Positions 32,564 to 41,380 of a DNA stretch of 64,000 nt are shown one piece after another. A program made the translations under genes and the position numbers. This DNA is from Streptomyces sp. NBC_00102. GTDB taxonomy: Bacteria; Actinomycetota; Actinomycetes; Streptomycetales; Streptomycetaceae. Below the pieces are notes generated by a model that ran no database searches, was not told where the DNA came from, and was given only the letters and a program-made list of their open reading frames with translations. The stretch spans positions 186,001 through 250,000 of the forward strand of contig NZ_JAPEMC010000001.1 of assembly GCF_026343115.1 (NCBI RefSeq), read 5' to 3'. Positions within the stretch are counted from its first letter, which is position 1, and the number at the start of each line of letters is the position of its first letter.

Positions 32564-33895
32564 ATGGACCAGAACGCGAACGGCGATCACGCCGAGAGCA
32601 ACCGCCGTGAGTACGGGACGGACTGGGCCCCCGCCACGCCGATCCCACGAGTCTCGGACGACTGGCACGTGGTTCCCACGAGCGCCCGGCTCTACAACTG
32701 GCTGACGAACGGGGCGGACCACTACCCCGCCGACCAGCAGGTGTTCCAGGGCCTTGCGACGGATGACATCAACCAGGCCAAGGCCGCCGCGAGCATCAAC
32801 ATGGACCACAACGCCAGGATCGCGGGGACGTTGGCGCAGCACGGCGTCGACCAGGTCCTCGACCTGGGGTGCGGTCTGCCGCAGATGCCCCGCCGCACGA
32901 TGTGGCCGGACGTGCACGCCGCGGTCCTCCGCGTCCGGCCGGACGCCACGATGATCTACGTGGACGTCGACCCGGTAGTGATCGCCCATCGGCGCATCGC
33001 CACCGCGCACAGAGGTGTCGCGTTCGTTCAGGGAGACCTGCGCGACATGGCCACCCTGCTGGCCTCCGACGAGATCAACGGCCGACTGGACCTCACCCGC
33101 CCGGTCGCCGCCCTGGTGCACGACGTTCTGCCCTGGATCCCTAATCCGCAGGCCACGGACGCGATGCAAGTCCTGCGGGACTGGGCGCCTGCCGGCAGCC
33201 GGCTCTCCATCACGCATGCCGCCGACATGCCACCCACCATGCCGTCCACGCTGACGCCGCTCGTACGCGACGCGGCCGACCGCAACCCGGACGCCGACAT
33301 CACCTACCGTCCCCGCACCCAGGACACCATCGCGACGTACTTCGGCAACTGGGCGCTCCTCGATCCCGGCATCGTGCCCACCCACAAGTGGCACCGCAGC
33401 CACTCCCACCGCGCCCTTCCCTCGCACTTCGCCGGCGCCTACGCCGGAGTCGCCGTGAAGGGAGTCGACTCCCCGTGGGAGCGACAGCCATCCACCCCCG
33501 CAGTTCCGGCAGGGTCTCCGGAAGGCACGATTCGTGAACACTCCCACGCCCCGGGTGGCGACAGCGGTCCCGGCGGTTCCGGCCCCGGGCACCCCCGGCC
33601 GGAAGCTGTACGACAAGCTGATCGCCCTGCTCGACGACCACGAGACCTACCCGCCAGGCAGCCAGTTCCCGACCCGGGCTGCGATTCGGTTCCGGTACTC
33701 CGTGCCCGCGAGCACGCTCAACCCAGTCATGAAATACCTGCTGGCGCAGGGACGCCTCTGCGTCGCGCCGGGCGGGACCTTCATCCCCGGCGGGGGCCCT
33801 CCGCTCACGAGCAGGTTGGGACCGCGCATCGCCGAGGCAGTGCGAGCTCGCATTGCGGACGGAGCCATCCCCCCGGACACACCTCTGACCGCTGA
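32564..33895 (+). CDS. SAM-dependent methyltransferase (DUF574/PF04672 type) with 3' overlap
   Basis: Predicted 443 residues. Residues 1-310 fit the Streptomyces PF04672 methyltransferases: PTSARLYNWLTNGADHYPAD at the N-terminus, VLDLGCGLP as SAM motif I, MIYVDVDPVVIAHRR as motif II, and a PAGSRLSITHA later motif. Family members end near AGVAVK, about residue 305 here. The last 120 residues are a Gly/Pro/Arg-rich reading of the next gene in another frame. Either the natural stop was lost or the tail is a sequencing artefact. Methyl acceptor unknown. Confidence 0.8.
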   Translation: MDQNANGDHAESNRREYGTDWAPATPIPRVSDDWHVVPTSARLYNWLTNGADHYPADQQVFQGLATDDINQAKAAASINMDHNARIAGTLAQHGVDQVLDLGCGLPQMPRRTMWPDVHAAVLRVRPDATMIYVDVDPVVIAHRRIATAHRGVAFVQGDLRDMATLLASDEINGRLDLTRPVAALVHDVLPWIPNPQATDAMQVLRDWAPAGSRLSITHAADMPPTMPSTLTPLVRDAADRNPDADITYRPRTQDTIATYFGNWALLDPGIVPTHKWHRSHSHRALPSHFAGAYAGVAVKGVDSPWERQPSTPAVPAGSPEGTIREHSHAPGGDSGPGGSGPGHPRPEAVRQADRPARRPRDLPARQPVPDPGCDSVPVLRAREHAQPSHEIPAGAGTPLRRAGRDLHPRRGPSAHEQVGTAHRRGSASSHCGRSHPPGHTSDR

Positions 33896-34070
33896 TCTCG
33901 CCGCAGAGTTCCACATCGGCACCCGCACGGTGAGTAATGCCCTTCGCCCCCTGGTGGAGGAAGGGCTGCTGAAAGCCCGCCGCGGCTTCGGCACCACCCT
34001 GGCCCCGCCGGCAACCGCGTGTGCAGGTCCTGCAACGCCGTTGCAGACAGAAGCAGTCGACCGCCCGTAG
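33534..34070 (+). CDS. GntR-family protein with two winged-helix domains
   Basis: Predicted 178 residues from GTG 33534. Two consecutive GntR-like HTHs are seen: residues 20-85 (LYDKLIALLDDHETYPPGSQFPTR) and 95-165 (LGPRIAEAVRARIADGAIPPDT, FHIGTRTVSNALRPLVEEGLL). No effector domain is present. The gene lies within the extended 3' end of the methyltransferase frame on the same strand, in a different frame. Codon pattern supports this frame as the true coding one after about 33530. Confidence 0.75.
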   Translation: MNTPTPRVATAVPAVPAPGTPGRKLYDKLIALLDDHETYPPGSQFPTRAAIRFRYSVPASTLNPVMKYLLAQGRLCVAPGGTFIPGGGPPLTSRLGPRIAEAVRARIADGAIPPDTPLTADLAAEFHIGTRTVSNALRPLVEEGLLKARRGFGTTLAPPATACAGPATPLQTEAVDRP

Positions 34071-34141
34071 AGCGCTCCGTGGTGCCCTCGTACCAGCCGT
34101 ACAGCGGCGTATGGTGCACCGCCCCGAGAGATGAGGTTGCG

Positions 34142-35905
34142 TTGATCACGGCAGATGAAGGTCACCACTCGGTGGCGGACCTTGGGATACGCGTGTCGGC
34201 CATGCACGGCCGCACCGTCGGATCCGGTCCGACACCGACCGCCCCCGTTCTGGTCCTGGGGACGTTCGAGCGGGTCGGCTCGAACTGGCTCTCCGACACC
34301 TTCAGGAACGTGATGCCTCAGCACAACGAGCCGTTCCGCCAGCAGCTCGGCCGCAGCCACCCGCTGTCCCCCCGCGCGAGAACGGCGGCCGACCTGAGGG
34401 GAGTTAGCCTCGGTCGACTTGGATGGCACCACCTGACCTGTGCCCTCGACGACCTCTACGGGGTACCGCGCCACATGGTGAAGGAAACGAACCTCTTCTT
34501 CGCCACGGACACGATCCTTGCCCTTCTCCCGGCGTCGCCCGTTGTTCTGCTGACGCGGGCTCCCGTAGGCATCGCAAGCTCTTTCGCTCGCGGCGGGCTG
34601 TGGCAGCGGTGGGGCTACGACGACCGGTACGCGCAGCTCGCCGCGACGGCCCGCTCGCCGAGGTGGAGGTCGTTCGCCTCACTGCTTCCGCAGGACGACC
34701 CGGCGGAGCCGCTGGCGCTGGGCCGACTCGTCGCCGTCAACGCACTTCTGCTCGCTCGCGCGCTGATGTCGGACCCCTCCCGCTCCTACCGCCGACTCTC
34801 CTACGAGGCGCACGTACGAGAGCGCGACCGCACCGTGGACGGCGTCGCCACATTCGTGGGGGTTCCGGTGCCCGCAGCCTCCGTTGGCACGGTCGGAGAA
34901 CTGCCACCGCGTGCGGACACGACGTTCGCCACTACACAGTCCAAGACCGGCCTCGTCGCCGAACTGGACAGCGCCAGCGCCGAACTGGTCCAGGAAGGCG
35001 TCCGGGAAGTGCTCACCGGGGCCCGCGTGTTCTTCAACGACACGTGGACGGACGCCGCGGAAAGCTGGCTGTCAGGCGACGACGAATACGAACTGCGCAT
35101 CCCGGCGCGGGGCGTCCGGGGCAGGTCCGTGCGCGCCGTCACACAAGCGTCCGCCCCGGGGAAGCCCTTGTACGTACGCAAGGGCGATGGCCCGGCATGG
35201 CGGAACTACCTGATCAGCAACAACGAGATGGCAGAAATGCTGACTCTGCTCCACGCCGCCGGGACGCCGAACGCGCACTTCGGTGCGCACCTGCTGGTCT
35301 GTCCGATGCCTCACGAACGCGGTGGTCGGCTGCACTTCGACCCCGCTCGACGGCAGTGGACGCCGAGTCCCGGTTTCGAGCACCACCCCGCCTACTGGGT
35401 CACCTGGATCGGCGCCGCCGCGTTCGCGGCCTGGGAAGGAAGCCGACTTCCCACTCGCGCGGAGATGGTCCAGTGGACAGCCGGCGTGCGACCGCAGAAC
35501 ACCGACTACAGCCTGGGCGACACGACCGGCGTGGTCCAGGCCGAGCGGAGCCCCGCAGAGGTCCACCACCTTGTCGGCAACCTTCAGGTCTGGTGCGGGG
35601 ACGGTCCCAACCGGGGAAACGGGCCTCTGCAGAGATACCTCCACGGTGCTGCGTGGAACACTCCCAGCTCCGACGAGTCCGTCCACGCGGTACGGCACCG
35701 GTACCTGCTCGGCGCGTCCCGAGGAGTAGGCGTGCGCCTCGTACAGGACCAGTACCCCTCCAGGGTTACGGCTCTCGGCGCCTGGGAGATCGCTCAGGTA
35801 CTGCGGTCGTGGATCGACGGCCTCGGTGGTCCGGAACAGCACGCCGGAGCCCCGGACCACCGTCTGGTCAGTGCGCTGACCGGGAAGTCAGAGACCGATG
35901 GCTGA
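34142..35905 (+). CDS. Sulfotransferase-like / formylglycine-generating-enzyme-like fusion protein
   Basis: Predicted 587 residues from TTG 34142, with GAGG five bases upstream. Residues 35-310 resemble sulfotransferases: VLVLGTFERVGSNWLSDTFR is a 5'-phosphosulfate-binding-type loop and VVLLTRAPVGIASSF a 3'-PB-like strand. Residues 350-580 resemble the FGE/SUMF1 domain shared by EgtB and PvdO: YWVTWIGAAAFAAWEGSRLPT, GNLQVWCGDG, LHGAAWNTP and GASRGVGVRLVQD. I know no characterised protein with this fusion. It ends convergently, overlapping the Nudix gene by 18 bases. Cofactor and substrate are unknown. Confidence 0.7.
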   Translation: MITADEGHHSVADLGIRVSAMHGRTVGSGPTPTAPVLVLGTFERVGSNWLSDTFRNVMPQHNEPFRQQLGRSHPLSPRARTAADLRGVSLGRLGWHHLTCALDDLYGVPRHMVKETNLFFATDTILALLPASPVVLLTRAPVGIASSFARGGLWQRWGYDDRYAQLAATARSPRWRSFASLLPQDDPAEPLALGRLVAVNALLLARALMSDPSRSYRRLSYEAHVRERDRTVDGVATFVGVPVPAASVGTVGELPPRADTTFATTQSKTGLVAELDSASAELVQEGVREVLTGARVFFNDTWTDAAESWLSGDDEYELRIPARGVRGRSVRAVTQASAPGKPLYVRKGDGPAWRNYLISNNEMAEMLTLLHAAGTPNAHFGAHLLVCPMPHERGGRLHFDPARRQWTPSPGFEHHPAYWVTWIGAAAFAAWEGSRLPTRAEMVQWTAGVRPQNTDYSLGDTTGVVQAERSPAEVHHLVGNLQVWCGDGPNRGNGPLQRYLHGAAWNTPSSDESVHAVRHRYLLGASRGVGVRLVQDQYPSRVTALGAWEIAQVLRSWIDGLGGPEQHAGAPDHRLVSALTGKSETDG

Positions 35906-36313
35906 CTTAGGCCCCATGTACGAGCCCGCGCCCGGGAACCCCTGCTTGCACAGATCGACGAACCGGGCCTCGAAGCCCAGTCCGGTCAGGTCTTCAAGGG
36001 GGACGAACTTCACGCCGCGAATCGGCGTCGTGTCGGCGCCCTCCTTCACGTCACCGACTGTTCCGCCGATCCGGCGGGCCTCGAAGGTGATGTGGACCAC
36101 GTGAGCCTTGACGACGTCGCAGACATAGAGGAGTCGGCCGACCTCGACGTCAATGCCGGTCTCCTCCTTCATCTCCCTCACCAGTGCATCCCCCAGGCTC
36201 TCGCCGTCCTCGACCTTGCCGCCCGGCAGGCTGAAGGACCGGGCATCGGTGTCCTGGTCGAGGAGAAGGATCTCGCCGTCTTCAATGACGATGGCCGTCA
36301 CACGCGTATGCAT
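35888..36313 (-). CDS. Nudix hydrolase
   Basis: Predicted 141 residues from ATG 36313. The Nudix box is complete: GGKVEDGESLGDALVREMKEETGID holds the G-x5-E-x7-REUxEExGU pattern. Small Nudix enzymes hydrolyse nucleoside diphosphates linked to another group, such as sugar nucleotides or damaged nucleotides. It is divergent from a nucleotidyltransferase gene (start 36358), so a shared promoter region of 44 bases lies between them and a nucleotide-sugar role is plausible. Confidence 0.9.
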   Translation of the reverse strand: MHTRVTAIVIEDGEILLLDQDTDARSFSLPGGKVEDGESLGDALVREMKEETGIDVEVGRLLYVCDVVKAHVVHITFEARRIGGTVGDVKEGADTTPIRGVKFVPLEDLTGLGFEARFVDLCKQGFPGAGSYMGPKSAIGL

Positions 36314-36357
36314 CCTCCGACCGTAGCGACTCCCACCATTGGAAGGTGCGGACATTG

Positions 36358-37161
36358 ATGGATACTCGTCCGAACGTGATCATCGCCGCCGGCGGGCTCG
36401 GCTCACGGGTCGCCGGGTGGTCTCGATACTTCCCGAAGGAGTTTCGCCCCGTCAACGGGCGCCCCGGGCTGACCCACGTCCTCGATGAAGCGGCCACCGC
36501 GCGAGCGGGTCGAGTCGTCGTCGTGCACCACCCCTACTACAACCCGCTGATTGAATGGGCCCGGCACGTCCTCGCCCCTGGAGCGCAAAGCCACTACAAC
36601 GACCTCGTCCGAGAGCCGAACGAGCGGCCCGCTCTCCCGGCGGTGGAGTTCGTCGCCCAGCACGGCCCGTACGCGGACATCACCTCTGTACTCAACGGCG
36701 CCGAACACCTCGGCACTGATTCCGACTTACTGCTCGCCTTCGCGGACAACGTGGACACCACCCACGAAGCCCTGTCCGAGCTGGCGAGCACCACGAGCGG
36801 GGAACCCGCTGTTCTGGCCGCCCCGTTCAGCCGAAGTGCCGCGAGCAGCCACGGAGTCATCATCTGCGACTCGGCGGGACATATGGTGACGCTGGTGGAA
36901 AAGCCGGGCCCCGAGGCCGTGATCGCGCTGCTGCACGACCACGGGCGGGACTCGCTCCGCCTCCTTTTGGGACGGGCCCGACTCACCGGCGACCTCGTGC
37001 GATTCCTCGCGACGACGCCAGCCGACCCGGAGACCGAACCGAAACTGTCACTCGCGCTCGCCTCCTACGCGCGAAACAGGCCGATCAAGGTCATCACGAC
37101 TACCAACACGATGATCGACCTGGGGACGCCGGACCCAACGTGCCGTTCTCGGCATCAGTAA
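36358..37161 (+). CDS. Sugar nucleotidyltransferase-like protein (GalU/RmlA type)
   Basis: Predicted 267 residues from ATG 36358. The N-terminal VIIAAGGLGSRVAGWSRYFPKEFRPVNGRP is the glycine-rich NTP-binding start of UTP/dTTP-sugar-1-phosphate nucleotidyltransferases, with the GxGxR and a Lys in FPKEF. LLLAFADNVD holds the metal-binding Asp, and VTLVEKPGPE the sugar-binding EKP. These enzymes make NDP-sugars. The neighbours (sulfotransferase-like, Nudix) suggest a sugar- or polyol-modification theme, though none is proven. Confidence 0.82.
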   Translation: MDTRPNVIIAAGGLGSRVAGWSRYFPKEFRPVNGRPGLTHVLDEAATARAGRVVVVHHPYYNPLIEWARHVLAPGAQSHYNDLVREPNERPALPAVEFVAQHGPYADITSVLNGAEHLGTDSDLLLAFADNVDTTHEALSELASTTSGEPAVLAAPFSRSAASSHGVIICDSAGHMVTLVEKPGPEAVIALLHDHGRDSLRLLLGRARLTGDLVRFLATTPADPETEPKLSLALASYARNRPIKVITTTNTMIDLGTPDPTCRSRHQ

Positions 37162-37235
37162 GCCCCAGGCACCGCAGAGGGCCATGTCGGACCCTCCCTA
37201 ATTGGCCCCTGCCTAGACGGCCCTTGCAGCCAGTT

Positions 37236-38666
37236 TCACACCACTGCGGCGGCCTCCTCGAGGATCGGAGCCAGGGCGCCGGCCAGTGTCAGCAACGTCC
37301 GGTCCGAATAAACAGGACCGATAATCTGGACGCCGATCGGAAGCCCTTCGGGGTTCGCCGCAACCGGAACGATCAGGCTGGGCAGGCCGACGTGGCTGGT
37401 GAGGTTCAACCAGCCCGTCTGGTCGAAGAAGCTCCGCTCCACGCCGTCGACCACGAGCGAGCGAGTGCCGGCTAGGAGCGCCGGGGTGGGTGCAGCGGGA
37501 GTGATGATCACGTCGCACTCGGCGTCGGTGAAGAACCGTTGCCAGGTCTCCCGGAGCCGCAGGCGCTCTTCGTTGGCGCGGAGCCAGGAGCGGTGCGTCT
37601 GCGTCCGGTGCCGGAGGAAGGCGGCGCGCGGGCTGGTGTCATCGTCCCGCAGGTCACGTGCTGCCGTGAGTTCGGCCGCGCCCGCTTCGTCATCGGTGGT
37701 GGCCGTCGCGGTGGCGAGGAGAAGCTGCTCGAAGAGTCGGAGGGAGTCGGAGAAGCCGACCGGGCCCGCAGTGCCCCGGACCTTGGCACCGGTGGCGGTG
37801 AGGGCGTGCTTGACGGTGTCGAGAGCGGTGGCGGTCGAGCGGTCAATGGGGCAGCTCGGGTCCTCGGCCCAGATCGCCACGCGGAGTCGGCCGACTTCCT
37901 CAGGGCCTGCGGGCAGTTCGACCCGCCAGGGGCTGTTCTCGGCGAGGGACGGAGTCGTCAGCGCGCCAAGGAGCAATTCGAGGTCGTAGGGGTGGCGGGC
38001 CAGCGGGCCCGGGGTGAGCATGTCACTGCTGGTGATCCAGCCCGGTGGGCGGGGGATGTGGCCGCGGGTCGGTACGAGTCCGAGCGTGGGTCGCAGGCCG
38101 TAGACCCCGCAATAGTGGGCCGGGAGCCGGAGCGATCCGGCGAGGTCGCTGCCGAGGTCGGCAGGGGTGAGGTGGGAGGCGACGGCGGCGGCAGGCCCGC
38201 CGGAGGATCCACCGGTGGTATGCGCGGGGTCGTGCGGGTTGAGGGTGGGGCCGAAGAGACCGTTGTCCGTGTGCAGATCCTGGCAGTAGGCAGGCGTGTT
38301 GGTCTTCCCCATGATCACCGCGCCCTGGCCGCGGAGCCGGGCCACGGCGACGGCGTCGTGCGTGGGCACGTGGCCGGCCAGGTCCTCGGCACCGCTCGTG
38401 GTGCGCAGACCGGCGGTCTCGAAGCTGTCCTTGATCGTGAGGGGAAGGCCGTCGAGCGTGCCCAGGCTTTCATCGTGGGCGCGGCGCTCGTCCGCTGCGT
38501 GCGCGGCGGCTCGGGCCGTGTCGTCGTCGCGGGTGACGACCGCGTTCACGCGGCTCGTGGAGATCCGGTGGAGGTGAAGGTCGAGTAGCTCGCGGCTGGA
38601 GATTTCGCGGCGGTCCAAGGCGCGGAGCTGGACGTGGGCGGGCTGGTGGGTGAGTTCGTTCGTCAT
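37236..38666 (-). CDS. Amidase (amidase signature family)
   Basis: Predicted 476 residues from ATG 38666. The catalytic set of the amidase-signature family is visible: Lys in LPLTIKDSFE, the cis-Ser region TTGGSSGGPAAAVA and the nucleophilic Ser in GSDLAGSLRLPAH. The C-terminus has GLPSLIVPVAANPEGLPIGVQIIGP. It hydrolyses an amide or ester of unknown nature. Its start overlaps the stop of the membrane protein gene (ATGA), so it belongs to the 40854-37236 transcript. Confidence 0.93.
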   Translation of the reverse strand: MTNELTHQPAHVQLRALDRREISSRELLDLHLHRISTSRVNAVVTRDDDTARAAAHAADERRAHDESLGTLDGLPLTIKDSFETAGLRTTSGAEDLAGHVPTHDAVAVARLRGQGAVIMGKTNTPAYCQDLHTDNGLFGPTLNPHDPAHTTGGSSGGPAAAVASHLTPADLGSDLAGSLRLPAHYCGVYGLRPTLGLVPTRGHIPRPPGWITSSDMLTPGPLARHPYDLELLLGALTTPSLAENSPWRVELPAGPEEVGRLRVAIWAEDPSCPIDRSTATALDTVKHALTATGAKVRGTAGPVGFSDSLRLFEQLLLATATATTDDEAGAAELTAARDLRDDDTSPRAAFLRHRTQTHRSWLRANEERLRLRETWQRFFTDAECDVIITPAAPTPALLAGTRSLVVDGVERSFFDQTGWLNLTSHVGLPSLIVPVAANPEGLPIGVQIIGPVYSDRTLLTLAGALAPILEEAAAVV

Positions 38667-39871
38667 GCGGAGACTCGCTCAAAGTGGGGGGCTCGTGCGG
38701 GCTGGCGGGGCAGGTGGCGCGCAACGTCGAGGAGGGCGTCGAGGTCGTCCAAAGGTCCGGTGGTCTGGCGTTCGGCGTCTGCGAACTCGGTCAGCTGGGC
38801 GGGGTCGGGGCGGGTGCCGGCAGCCCGGGTGGCGATCCCGGCGAGGATCTGATCCGCCGTGACCGCCGCGGACAGCTCCTGTCCGTGAAGCCCGTGGGCG
38901 CGGTGACGGGCCTCGCTGGCCTCGCGGACGGACGCGTCGAGGTACTGGCGGATCACGAAGCGGCCGTCCCGGATCTCGACGGCTCGGCGGTAGAGCCGGA
39001 TCGAGATACGCCGGAAGCGGCGCCGCTGGGCCGGGGCGACCCTGTCGATCGGCAGCTCGATCTCCGGGGCCTCGCTGTAGAAGGCGAGCCAAAGCGGACG
39101 CAAGCGGTAGTAGCTGCGGTATTGCTTGATCCGGTATCCGACGGTCTGGCCCTGGTCGCTGATCGTGGGCACGAGCCAGCCGATGAGCGTGAGCATGGCG
39201 CCGACATCCCCGCAGGTCCAGGCGAAGCCCTCCCACGGTGCGAGGGAGGTGTCGAAGAAGCCGGCGATCACATTGCCGATGCGGACGGCGCTGTATCCGA
39301 GGGTGACGGTCGCCCCGAGGGCCACGATGCGCAGGCCGAAGCGGACGGATCCGCGGGCGCTGAGGCGGGCCAGGCGCAAACAGGCGCGGGCGAGGAGGAC
39401 TTCGCCGATGGTGTAGGCCGTGACGTACAGGGTGAGGTACGCGGCGTACCAGCCGTCGTGCGCGTAGTAGAGGGTGAAGTCGATCGGGTGCGGCGCGCTG
39501 GGCGTCAGCAGGGCGAACAGCACCAGTAGCCCGACGATCACCGCACATCCGGCGCCGAGCCAGCGATGGCTGCGCGGGCGGGCGGCCTCGGGCGGGGACC
39601 CCCAGTAGGTGAGGACCACCTGCTGGCAGGCCAGGAGGGCCACCACGCAGCCCTGCGACAGCGGCACCGAGATGTTGACGGTGCCGAGCACCCGGTCGAG
39701 GTAGTTCCACATCGGTGTGATGGAGAAGAGGAACGAGAACCCTGAGAGCAGGAAGACGGCGGCCAGCGCGTCGAAGGCGGGGTCGCGCCGCCGGGTGGGT
39801 ATGTCCCGCAACAGGCAGAGGAAGCCGAGCGCGGCGACAGTAAGGCTGATCGGGTGGAGCAGGTCCTTCAC
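38663..39871 (-). CDS. MAB_1171c-like multi-spanning membrane protein
   Basis: Predicted 402 residues from GTG 39871. Six to seven hydrophobic segments occupy residues 1-230 (ISLTVAALGFLCLL, FDALAAVFLLSGFSFLF, GCAVIVGLLVLFALL and others). A basic, soluble C-terminal region (YRIKQYRSYYRLRPLWLAFY, RRFRRISIRLYRRAVEIRDGR) follows. This layout is characteristic of the MAB_1171c-like family that accompanies XRE and ImmA/IrrE genes in Streptomyces; its role, proposed as transporter, is not demonstrated. Overlaps both neighbours by four bases. Confidence 0.8.
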   Translation of the reverse strand: MKDLLHPISLTVAALGFLCLLRDIPTRRRDPAFDALAAVFLLSGFSFLFSITPMWNYLDRVLGTVNISVPLSQGCVVALLACQQVVLTYWGSPPEAARPRSHRWLGAGCAVIVGLLVLFALLTPSAPHPIDFTLYYAHDGWYAAYLTLYVTAYTIGEVLLARACLRLARLSARGSVRFGLRIVALGATVTLGYSAVRIGNVIAGFFDTSLAPWEGFAWTCGDVGAMLTLIGWLVPTISDQGQTVGYRIKQYRSYYRLRPLWLAFYSEAPEIELPIDRVAPAQRRRFRRISIRLYRRAVEIRDGRFVIRQYLDASVREASEARHRAHGLHGQELSAAVTADQILAGIATRAAGTRPDPAQLTEFADAERQTTGPLDDLDALLDVARHLPRQPARAPHFERVSA

Positions 39872-40377
39872 GGCCGCGCCTCCCGCCGGCGCAGCAGCGT
39901 GTGCGTGACCCGATCCTGCTCTTCGTCTCCGGAGGGCTCGTCGCTGCGCAGCCACCGGTCGATGATCTGGCGCTGAAGCAGTGACGCCAACTGTTCGGTG
40001 TCCCGCTCTTCGTCTTCGTCGTACTTGGTGCGGCCCAGCATCATCTGCACGGTGGCTGAGCCGACGCTGGTGAGAACGGTGGAGGCGAGGGCAGACGCCG
40101 GTCGTTTCTCGTGATGACCAAGCAGCAGGTGGCTGAACTCGTGGGCGATGATGTGGTCTTGGTGGAGGATGCTGGTCCGTGGGTCGTAGAACACGTAGAC
40201 GGCGTCCTCCGTGACAGCGCAGGCTCCGCACACGGAGGGTGCCTGCTCCCTGGGCACGAGTACCACTGTTCTTCGCGTGCGGCGAGAGACCTCGTCGATG
40301 AGGTCTCGGATGTTGGTGACGTGCGGGAGCTTCATCTCGGCCAAAAGGTCAGGCCGGCGCCTGAGTGCGGACCACAT
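39868..40377 (-). CDS. ImmA/IrrE-like metallopeptidase
   Basis: Predicted 169 residues from ATG 40377. HEFSH at residues 79-83 is the HExxH zinc site, followed by a LLLGHHE segment and an acidic EDEERDTEQLA helix supplying a likely third ligand. ImmA-type peptidases cleave or inactivate XRE-family repressors. The preceding gene is an XRE-type regulator, so a repressor/antirepressor pair is likely, with the membrane protein as a third partner. Confidence 0.87.
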   Translation of the reverse strand: MWSALRRRPDLLAEMKLPHVTNIRDLIDEVSRRTRRTVVLVPREQAPSVCGACAVTEDAVYVFYDPRTSILHQDHIIAHEFSHLLLGHHEKRPASALASTVLTSVGSATVQMMLGRTKYDEDEERDTEQLASLLQRQIIDRWLRSDEPSGDEEQDRVTHTLLRRREARP

Positions 40378-40413
40378 TGCACTTCCTTGATCACTCTGCG
40401 AACTGCTGCCGTT

Positions 40414-40854
40414 TTACGCACCGGTTGAGGGCGGCAAACCCTCGGATTGCCTTACGCTCTCGACGATCCCCAGGACGGCGTCCTTGCCGTCCGCAGAGAC
40501 GTCGGATAGGCGAAGAAGGACGTTCTTGATCTTTGCGTCGCGTAGCAGAGCGAGTAGCTCGATCTCCTGCACGGTCTTTTCGGCGACCGCGTCATCGAAC
40601 CAATAGGCAGGGTCAACGCCGAAGAATCCTGCGAGCGCTTCGAGGTGACGTTTCGTCGGGTTGTCGCGCTGCCCGGTCCGCAAGAGCCACAGGTACTGCG
40701 CGGACAGCTTGCCCAGCCCGCGCTTCTCCATGAGTTCGGCCACTTCCGCGTTACTGAAGGGGCCGCGACCGGGCGGGTGCACCACGTCGAACAGGCGGTT
40801 GAGGCGGTCCATGAGCCCCGTGGGGTTCACCTGACCTTCGATCGACTCTTTCAT
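40414..40854 (-). CDS. XRE-family transcriptional regulator
   Basis: Predicted 146 residues from ATG 40854; ATG 40866 is an alternative. SNAEVAELMEKRGLGKLSAQYLWLLRTGQRDNPTKRHLEALAGFF is an XRE-like HTH of the kind found in SPRY-like Streptomyces regulators paired with ImmA proteases. An AAAGGATC sequence precedes ATG 40854. It is first in a four-gene unit and likely represses its own promoter. Confidence 0.85.
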   Translation of the reverse strand: MKESIEGQVNPTGLMDRLNRLFDVVHPPGRGPFSNAEVAELMEKRGLGKLSAQYLWLLRTGQRDNPTKRHLEALAGFFGVDPAYWFDDAVAEKTVQEIELLALLRDAKIKNVLLRLSDVSADGKDAVLGIVESVRQSEGLPPSTGA

Positions 40855-41023
40855 GATCCTTTCCATCGTTGAGGTCGTCGTCACTTCAACCACCCTACCC
40901 CGGCATAAACACCAGTTGACGGCGCCATTATGTATATGGAAAGTTCTTCCTCGCCAGCACGTTTCCGTTCGGTGCGTACCGCCTGCTTTCAGATCGGCCT
41001 GTCCGTTTCTACCGGCATGGGTA

Positions 41024-41060
41024 CGCCGGGCGAAGTGGCGTAAGCCACATTCGCCCGGCG
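41024..41060. terminator. Hairpin with one bulge
   Basis: CGCCGGGCGAAGTGGC (41024-41039) pairs with GCCAC-A-TTCGCCCGGCG (41044-41060) around GTAA. Only one unpaired A interrupts the stem. A terminator or a regulatory RNA structure. Confidence 0.55.
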
Positions 41061-41337
41061 ACATATGTCACGTCTGGCAGAACTAATTGATCTTCGACCG
41101 GGAAGCGGAGGCGACGGTGGAAACACACACATCGCAATTCCGCCACGGGTGGCTTCGCGCACCTGGTCTCGCTGTTCGGGCGACCGCAGCAACGGTGCGC
41201 TTCGACGTCAGGGTGCAACGGGCCGCATCCCCCGGGAGCGGTTGCGGCTGCAGCCGTAGCTCACGATCATTCGGTGACTGTCTGCAACGTGTACAGAGTT
41301 TAAGAACCAAGTCTGGATCTTGACGCAGGACCGTGCG

Positions 41338-41380
41338 ATGTTCGTCGTCGCCGGGCAGTCCGCCCGGGGACGACGAACAT
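41338..41380. repeat. Interrupted inverted repeat
   Basis: ATGTTCGTCGTC (41338-41349) pairs with GACGACGAACAT (41369-41380). Inside, CCGGGC pairs with GCCCGG. The whole forms a 43-base two-part hairpin 330 bases upstream of the replication-type gene. Confidence 0.55.
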
